In this document: positions 57,100 through 64,000 of the stretch, piece by piece | Position numbering within the stretch: position 1 is the first letter of the stretch | How the letters are laid out: each line of letters begins with the position of its first letter | Assembly (NCBI GenBank): GCA_022478985.1 | Contig: JAKSZP010009585.1 | Span: 23,429 to 87,428, forward strand | Source: Massospora cicadina | Taxonomy: Eukaryota > Entomophthoromycota > Entomophthoromycetes > Entomophthorales > Entomophthoraceae | Reading direction: 5' to 3' | DNA length: 64,000 nucleotides | Made by a program: the position numbers and the translations under genes | The notes under the pieces: generated by a model | The model's input: only the letters and a program-made list of their open reading frames with translations | The model's database searches: none | Told to the model about the DNA's origin: nothing

Positions 57100-58140
57100 G
57101 TGCTCTATGTATGACCTTAAGCTCAAAATGACATCATATTGGAGGGATATTGGCAAGTTGGCAACGGGGGAATTTGGAAAATCTACCAGTGACTTAAGAC
57201 TCAATGTTATTAGTAAGGGATGCTTGTTTCAATCCAGGATGTATTAAAGTTCTGCCTGGTATGTAAAAGTCAAGCCGTACCTAATCGCTGACCTCATTAT
57301 CCAGTGGTTCCACCCTGTAAACCCTTCAATACTATTTTTATTGATGTTGTGGGAACTCTCCCTCAAGCCTCTAATGGTCATTGGTTTCTCCTTGTAGCCA
57401 TGGACCATTGAACTAAGCAGATCGAAGCTGTATATTTACCCTCAGCTTTGGAAAAAAGTACGTCCACGTTTTTGTATGTTTAAATTATCACTGAACATGG
57501 GTGCCCTAACATCATTCTTTCTGATAAAGGGCAAAACTTCCAATTGACACTAGTGAATGATATAGCCAAATCAATGGGAAACACAAAAATATTCTTTACC
57601 CCTTACCATCAAGAAACCAATGGAATGGTAGAGCAGCAAATGGTACTCTAACTGCAACCCTTTGAGAAAATGGCTATGATGACCCCCTCATTGGCCCCTT
57701 TATTTTTCTAGTGCAATTCTGGCCTATAGGATCAGCTATCATCAAAAAAAGTCGCCCTTCCTAGCATTGTATGGAATAAATTCTCAGCTGCCTTCTAAAG
57801 TGCAAACTATGCTTGACTAAGCCTCCCCTGAAGGCCCTGAAATCACTATGCAAAGTATTGCCAATGAAATTATCCACTTTCAGGTCCTGGCTTTCAAGAA
57901 CCTATATTCTACAACTAGCAGAGAAACTAAACATTTTTATGATAAGCATGGCCCCCTCCACTCCTTCCAACCGGATGATTTAGTCCTTTTCTATCATCAT
58001 CAGCCTGGAGGTCATGACAACAAATTGGGCACCAAATGGTTGATCCTTACAAAGTCATTTATAAGTGGGCAATGAAAACTCAACTGTAGAGGTTTCTCAG
58101 GGTACCGTAGTAAACCGTTTACATAGTCACTTTCACCATC
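57100..58140 (+). pseudogene. Integrase of element D
   Basis: The zinc-binding region ends with CLVCKSQAVP (about 57,256-57,285). Core: FIDVVGTLPQASNGHWFLLVAMDH (57,340-57,410), GCPNIILSDKGQNF (second Asp) and PYHQETNGMVEQ (Glu) at about 57,500-57,640, so the D, D and E residues are all visible although frames are broken. C-terminal part at 57,848-58,075: LHSFQPDDLVLFYHH and LGTKWLI. Confidence 0.85.
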
Positions 58141-58175
58141 TGTTTCCCCCCTCATAAATATCTAGAAGGGGGTGC

Positions 58176-58742
58176 TGTCAGGATTCCTACCTGAATTGGA
58201 GATTTAATGAGGTAGATGATGATAATCAAACATGAGCTGTTAAAATAGCTGAAACAATTTTAGGGGATAATCTCTAATTAATTTCCAGCCATCTTGACAC
58301 TGGGGACAATCCTCAACTAATGCAGTCACATATTACTCTCCCAAATCCCCTTAGTATCAGGGCTCAAACCTGAACTATGCGTCGAGCAAATCCTATTTGT
58401 TTAAGTTACTAAGACTGCTACAGAGTCCCTGATTTGTAACAATTAAATATCTTAGCTTGGACTGCTTGGAAATGGACCAGGTAACCTCCTTGATCTCCCT
58501 TATAATTTCAATTCTAAGCAGATAAAGATTACTCTCTTCCATGCCAATTTGAGTCAAATTGGCAAATCTCTATTAACTTAGGGAAGATTTATATTTATAA
58601 TTTTCCACTTCAGACATAGTATCCAGAGTAAAGAACTTTTCAACTAAGAAAAGTATAAAGATAATTACAACCCCCATGAGCTTTGAGCCCCCTGACCTAT
58701 AAATTAAAAGTGACAAGAGGTCAAACCCTTGATCCTGAAAAT
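58176..58742 (+). repeat. 3' LTR of element D
   Basis: 567 bp, starting tgtcaggattcctac, preceded by the purine tract agaaggggg. The antisense tRNA-like segment of the 5' LTR is present here too (58,350-58,440). Confidence 0.88.
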
Positions 58743-58747
58743 CTCTG

Positions 58748-60171
58748 TCAGAAGGTTCCCCTCAAGCTAGTCATCTCAATTATAGGCATCTAACCCTATC
58801 TCTTCAGGAAATAAGGGTATATGAAAGCGTTATTCTGGGGTGTAGTGGTACTTCCTTACCCCCAGGGTACTCTGGAGAGTAAAAAAGTACCAGTTATAAT
58901 TCTTTTTCTTCCTAAAACTGATTAGGATCTTACTGTAATATTTGACCCAGAAAAACCTAATTTAACATCCACTCATAAGTCTAAGGTGGAAGCCCATGCA
59001 GATTACGATCAGGAAACTAATCTTCATACCACTAATTTAAGTCCTACTCCTATCATGCCAATTCCATCTAAGCACAAGATCACAAAGGTTACTCTGAGAT
59101 GTTGACATCAGAGCCTTCCTCCCATGTAAATAAAATGAACAAGGCCATAGCTGTAGATCCTACCAGCCCCAATTTGTGGACCAGGAGAACCTCGCAGATG
59201 ACCCTATAATAATACACAGTATAGTTCACATGTTACCAAAGGTCCACTCCTCATCATAGGTCTGGCCTCGCCTTCATCTGCCCTCTCTCTTTCCAAGCCC
59301 AATAAATAGGGTCAAGCTTACTTCTTGTTTCGATTACCTTAAGAGTAAGAATTCGTGAGGTTATAGTACAAGCACTCCTTAACACAGGGGCAGCAGGCGA
59401 CTTCATGGATCTAAGAGTAGCTCAAAAACTAGACCTGGACATTAAGCTAGACCCTTCTATATTGGGCGCCTCAGCTGAACATATGACCTGTTATTCTGTC
59501 CAGCGTCCAGTGCAGTTTTTCATCTATGAATTCTGCTTTTGTAATCACTTTTTGGCAGTGCTGATTTACTGTACAATATCATGGTGGTAGGATGGTAATG
59601 TCGTTAACAAGTGAGAATCAACCTGGATCTTAACTACTTGTCATTTACAAATAAGAGGTGCAGTGGGGTTTTCTAACAGAGTGAATCATTCACAAAAGAG
59701 GCCTCTCTTATCTCAATGTCTCCCTCTGAGCTGTCTCCTTTGGACCTCACCCAGGATTTTCTTGATTTCCTGGCCCCATACAAGGTTGTCTGACATGAGA
59801 CTTACATTCTATCTCCCGCTACATTCAGAATGACTTTTCCTTCCAGCTGACAGTACATCTTGTCAAGATCAACTTTTTATTGTAATCGAACCCTGGGGAG
59901 GAAGACAAAGAGCTGGGCATATATAAGGATTATATGCTAGCAAAAAGGGTGGACTATTAAGAAATGCTCTCGCATTGAAACACCTCTAGTACTTTCCCAG
60001 AAGGCTGATGGGACCTTATGGCCTTGTGTGGACTATGACTATGTTAATAACGTGACAGTTCCAGCTCCACATCTCCTTTCATTGGTACAAATCTTTTCCC
60101 AGGCCATTGCTAATACCTGAATTTTCTCAAAACTTGACCTAGTCAACACCTTCAACCAGGGGAGAGTCAAG
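58748..60171 (+). pseudogene. Element G, right part: protease and reverse-transcriptase relic
   Basis: Ty3/Gypsy pol of a different clade from A-D. The protease block LLNTGAAGDFMDLRVAQKL (59,378-59,434) matches the LIDSGATxxFI type of Tf1/chromovirus proteases, with the catalytic Asp replaced by Asn. The reverse-transcriptase fingers read LSQKADGTLWPCVDYDYVNN, then IFSKLDLVNTFNQGRVK, ending at the insertion of element F at 60,171. Palm, RNase H and integrase are not seen in this window to the right. Relic H at 29,940 may be of the same kind. Confidence 0.7.
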
Positions 60172-60973
60172 TGTGCTAATTTTATATGAACATACTATCC
60201 ACTTGTGATTATTAGAAGCTTTAAAATATTTAATTATTGGTTCATATATAGAATTAAGCTCATAGATTAAGTTTCATGAAGTTAACTTAATTATGTCTTA
60301 TATTTGGTGATAACAACTAATCAAATGGCTAACCATTTTTACAGAGAATCATATTTAATGAATTTTATGATTACTAATTCACTGAGGATTGAGCCCGACA
60401 ATGTAGTAATAATTAAGTCAGCTCAAAATAAGCAATTAATATTGGTAAATCATCAGGATATTAGCTAACATGTAGGCTAATTCAAATGGCGATTTTAATA
60501 TGCTATTCATCGTGAAAATTAGTGAGAGTCTTTCTCATTATCGAACTAATACTCCATTTTGTCAGTTAAGCATGCCAAAATCATTGTGGATACCACGATT
60601 AGCCTAACATGTTCTCCATTATTATCAGTTATAAATATTCCTTAATTTTCGTTATGTTAAATACCTTAGAACTGAAAATACTTTATTGTTATCAAATATT
60701 TATTGGTTACTTCAGGGTTGAAGCTGTAGTGATCACTTCCTTTCTAAGCGTCAACTGCCAGAGTTAGACTGAAGTCACTTATATCTTTATTTATTGCAAG
60801 AGTGATGCCAAAATCTTTTTCTTATTCTTATCCTCTAGATTAGAGCTGAATTTACATAAATACATAAACTTGACATAGCTGGTTGTCTTCATACAACCAA
60901 CAAGTAAATATATTATTCTAAAATCAGAAGTTAAGTGAACCTGTGCATCAGTAAATTCCCACAGTTTTTACAT
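60172..60973 (+). repeat. 5' LTR of element F (single copy in the window)
   Basis: The start tgtgctaattttatatg parallels the A family LTR start (tgtcgcaattttgatatg). The end (cctgtgcat...tttttaca) parallels the A and C ends and is followed by a primer-binding site. At about 800 bp it is longer than the A LTR. The second LTR is not in view, so the limits rest on similarity only. Very AT-rich. Confidence 0.55.
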
Positions 60974-60974
60974 T

Positions 60975-60993
60975 CAGTGCTCGCTATAGGGAT
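60975..60993 (+). promoter_or_regulatory. Primer-binding site of element F (diverged)
   Basis: cagtgctcgctatagggat lines up with tggtgctcactacaggggg of A and C, with six changes. Confidence 0.55.
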
Positions 60994-61779
60994 CAAGTCA
61001 AGCTTTTACAAATCTAATAATGCAAAATTATTCAACTAATATAAAGCATAGAATAAGCCAGGAGGAGGGAACGTTAGCAGCTTACCAGGGAAATATATAA
61101 TTAGAGGCGGGTATATGGGTGGATCCCCAATATATTCATATCAACTATTAGACTAGACAAAGATGCTGTAATTATATATAAATCACCCTCGGAGTGAATT
61201 GAGAAAATTTACCTGATACTAGTGAGATCCTGATGAGAGGTTTCATATTTTACCCACTGATAATCTGGATTGGGGCTATGGGTTAATTCACCGCATGATG
61301 AATCAGGAAGTGTTAAGACATATTTTCAAACAATTTTGCATATAAACGCTTTGACTTTATCAGGATACCTGCATACTATTGGTAATATTGGTGATTATTG
61401 TATCAAATATGTGCAGCTGACTATCCAAAACAATTGAACTATACAAGCCTGATAGCAGGCAGTGATTAACAAGCTGGTCATGTACACTTATAATAGTGTA
61501 CAACAGCAGACGTTGATGTGAAAACTGGATGCCAGCTTTCAATAGTTCTGCGCCAGCTTGGACTCTATGTTGCAGTGTGTTTAGAAGTTAGATACATGAA
61601 ATAAGTATTTGGTGGCTAAGCTAAATATAAAACTTTGATGGATAATTGAAGAGATTTTAACCAGATCAGGGTCAAGTATTGGTAGAAACACAATGTGAAA
61701 AACACTGCCAATTGGTAGAATCCAAAATCTCCAATTTGATCTGAGCCTAGGCTGCAACTGAGCCAATGGTTTCCGCCAA

Positions 61780-63230
61780 CACCAAAACCAACACCATCAT
61801 GCTCAATTTAGTCAAGGGGAGACAGGAAATTAAGAACAACATTGAAGATATTGAGAGATAATTCAAGAAACTTAACGAGGAGATGAGAGCCAAAATTGAT
61901 AAACTTCACACAGAATTAGAAATAATTAATAGGAATGCTTTAGAGTTGGAGACTCCTTATGAATTTGTTTAGTTAAAGTTCAAAGTCATTAATTTTGATG
62001 ACAAAATCATCAAATAAAAATTGCAAATCATTAGTTATACTATCAATTTAATGGCAAAAACAAGAGCTTCGCTTCAGAAGGAAAATGAAACCTTGAAAAT
62101 GACTCTCAAGGGGAAATAGTGATAAGTCATTAAATTTTAAAAAGTGACCAAAAACGCTTGTTTTGGGAGAAAATAGTCCTTAGATGATTGAATGAACTCA
62201 AAGATTATAAGTGAACTCACTCAGGATGAGTACCACAAGGCGGAGCTATTTGAGGAGGAATTGACGTATATCTAAATAGAAAGTTGTGCCTGAAATCCTG
62301 ATCCAACCTGTTCATGAAATGCCCCAACCATTGTTACACCTCCAGAAGTAACACCTGAAGTGACTCCAGCGTCAAATCAGATTACAATTAGAAATACTGC
62401 AACAATTATCATTGAAGTTTTCAGGAGTACTAAGTTGCCCATTTTCCATCAGGATAATGCTTCTGCTTTCTATAATTATTTGAGATGATCATATATGGTT
62501 ACAGAGACCGTCTGAAAGCTGTCACTGCCATAAATTTCCTCAATACCTCATGTCAAACTCTAGTTTTTCCCTATCTTTGCGTGGAAATGGAGCCATAAAG
62601 AGGCGAAGGAAGCGATTCTGAAGTAATTTTAGATCCCAGATAAATTTGAGCACAAAAGCAAGAAACATAGGAATTTAGCTTAAACAAGACAAACGGTGGA
62701 TGAATTAACCAATTGTTTTATGAGAAAGCAAGGATCCTTGGTGGAGCCAATATGATGACCAATTTCAAAGGAAGAATCATTATGCAAACTGCGTTGCACC
62801 CTCGCTGAAATTGCGCCAAATGATGGAGCATCTCTCAATAGTAAATATACCATTTCCCAAAATGTTAGAATATCTAAAGGTACTATCCAAAATTTTCAAT
62901 ACAACAAACCAGACTTATAAAATTGAACAATTAATCAAACAACAATAAGGGTCTAGGAAGATTCCCCTGATAAATCCAAAGATTATAACAATTGTGGTAA
63001 TCAAGCTAGACAGTTTTTTTAGTACTAGATGGTCCCACCCAAGGGGGGGATCAAGCTAGACAGTTTGAAGGAGCAATACTCCATAACAAGCCATGTTTGA
63101 CTTGTAATAAAGTGTAGCCAAACTGAAATTTTGACAACAATTGCAGACAGCAAAAACAAAGGATCAAATTAACCAAGTTCAGCCCAAGGAGAAAAAGAAA
63201 TCTTATAAAGGGCTGGGTAAAGACCATGCG
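61780..63230 (+). pseudogene. Gag of element F with decayed knuckle
   Basis: The start region reads NTIMLNLVKGRQEIKNNIED and KLNEEMRAKIDKLHTELEI, a hydrophilic, coiled-coil-like N-terminus. A knuckle remnant, DYNNCGNQARQ, at about 62,975-63,010 is interrupted by a small retroposon scrap (63,017-63,049), and CLTCNKV follows the resumption. Many stops are present. Confidence 0.6.
63000..63066 (-). mobile_element. Extremely 5'-truncated retroposon 3' end with TSD, site 2
   Basis: A 17-base direct repeat, atcaagctagacagttt, at 63,000-63,016 and 63,050-63,066 encloses 33 bases. These contain agtactagatggtccca, the same core as at 7,433-7,486, then cccaaggggggg. On the minus strand this is GGTGGGACCATCTAGTACT followed by an A-run. 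It lies inside the gag of element F, which reads through on both sides. Confidence 0.75.
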
Positions 63231-63669
63231 GTCTAGATAAGGGACAGTCTATAACCTTAGGTGATCAAGTTCCCAGATGTTAAACTGATTTACCGTATAA
63301 TTTGACATGTTTGAACCATTTGTGGTGGGCCTGAGTTAGATCTTCTTCATTAAATAGTTTACCAATATGTAAACGTGATAACTAGGTCAAAATTAAAGGG
63401 GACTGCTCAAAAACAATGAAAGAAGTAGCTCGTCTGTATGCCAAACAAATATTTGAAAGGGTCCAAAATGCTGAAGATGTAAACTGACCTATTAAATCCC
63501 AAATTAGATGAAGTTAACGTACTATATCTGATTGGTACCATTAGAGCGACGTTCCCCAATATTTTCAGCTCAATTGATTCACACCCTAGATTTGGTAAAA
63601 AAATTCATCATATATGCAGTAAACATTATTCTTTCTTTTTTATGATTGAATGTATACTAATATTTAGGT

Positions 63670-63900
63670 GATCTGAGTCCCTTTCAAGACTATAATTGAT
63701 AGTGGAGCGCCAATTAATATTGTCTCAATTGAATTAGTCAAGAGATTGAAGTCCAAAACAGATTCAGAACATAGGAAGCAGTATGGGACGGCTGGTTTTT
63801 GATATATTACTTCTTTTGGGGCCTATAGCACTCTGCCACTACGGCTTGGTTTTTTGGTCATATCAGCGCTTGAGATTGTTCTGGACAACCAGAATTATTT
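63670..63900 (+). pseudogene. Aspartic protease of element F
   Basis: IIDSGAPINIVSIELVKRLK (63,690 onward) has an intact-looking D-S-G active site. DSEHRKQYGTAG, FGAYSTLPLRLG and ALEIVLDNQNY follow the order seen in A-C. The domain is cut at about 63,900 by LINE copy 4. Confidence 0.85.
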
Positions 63901-64000
63901 GAATTTAAATTTATTGTGAGGAAGGCCAATCAGGGGACAGGCACTTCCAAATTCGACCCAAAAGAAACAAAACTTGGTAACAGGGAAGGCACCCCAGAGA
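63901..64000 (-). mobile_element. LINE copy 4, 3' end (continues past the window)
   Basis: aatttaaatttattgtgaggaaggcc... to the window end matches the 3' ends of copy 2 (from 8,717) and copy 3 (from 48,731), including gggacaggcacttcc and aggcaccccagaga. Minus strand. The target-site duplication cannot be checked because the 5' end lies outside. Confidence 0.9.

Larger units (their letters stand above)
47394..58742 (+). mobile_element. Ty3/Gypsy-like LTR retrotransposon D, split by LINE copy 3
   Basis: Plus-strand element with LTRs of 568 and 567 bp. Without the 5.3-kb LINE insertion its length is about 6.0 kb, the usual size. ctctc (47,389-47,393) and ctctg (58,743-58,747) flank it as a near-perfect 5-bp target-site duplication. 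The order is gag, protease, reverse transcriptase, RNase H, integrase. A primer-binding-site-like tgatgctccctgccag follows the left LTR at 47,963, a diverged form of the site in A-C, and agaagggggtgc precedes the right LTR. All domains are broken. Confidence 0.9.
60172..63902 (+). mobile_element. Ty3/Gypsy-like element F, 5' part, cut by LINE copy 4
   Basis: The 5' LTR, primer-binding site, gag and protease of a relative of A-C, inserted in the reverse transcriptase of G. The right part is beyond the window, past LINE copy 4. Confidence 0.75.

Noticed and set aside
1..64000. CRISPR arrays, operons, phage or bacterial genes
   Set aside because: No regularly spaced repeats or compact gene blocks. 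All recognisable features are eukaryotic transposons and one eukaryotic receptor.

Overview
This is a repeat-dominated stretch of a large, AT-rich eukaryotic genome. The only apparently intact host gene is an intronless 298-residue rhodopsin-like (class A) G-protein-coupled receptor at 5,738-6,634 on the minus strand. Almost everything else is transposable elements in various states of decay. Compact intronless class A receptors, an L1/Tad-like LINE whose ORF1 carries a CCHC knuckle, and many Ty3/Gypsy elements together suggest an early-diverging fungus, perhaps of the Conidiobolus/Entomophthora group. That placement is inference; no rRNA or marker gene is present to prove it.

Layout. 1-1,040: diverged repeat (family E). 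1,030-3,726: decayed plus-strand LINE copy 1, split by a solo LTR. 3,746-3,893: a tRNA-derived SINE with target-site duplication (TSD). 3,906-8,697: AT-rich host DNA with the receptor gene and a tiny 3'-end retroposon scrap at about 7,450. 8,713-13,986: near full-length LINE copy 2 (minus) with a 15-bp TSD. 14,000-20,800: relics of a Ty3-like RNase H/integrase, a C2H2 zinc-finger fragment and a second family E copy. 21,255-29,368: Ty3-like element A (minus), carrying a nested 2.2-kb non-autonomous LTR element of TRIM/LARD type. 29,374-31,619: minus-strand reverse-transcriptase relic H. 31,620-38,951: Ty3-like element B (minus). 40,410-46,503: Ty3-like element C (plus). 46,500-60,171: an older Ty3-like element G (plus), split by element D (47,394-58,742), which is itself split by LINE copy 3 (48,721-54,009). 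60,172-63,900: element F, inserted in G. LINE copy 4 interrupts F at the right edge.

Elements A, B, C, D and F look like one broad clade. They share related protease domains and similar LTR starts. A, B and C, together with the non-autonomous element, also share a 19-base primer-binding site and polypurine tract, so one replication machinery could have served them all. All autonomous copies carry frameshifts, stops or lost catalytic residues. The youngest insertions are the LINE copies with exact TSDs and the non-autonomous LTR element. I found no previously undescribed multi-gene system. The most unusual items are the two 22-33-base retroposon scraps with long TSDs, the TRIM-like element with a hairpin showing one paired change, the LINE 5'-terminal hairpin, and the class A receptor itself.
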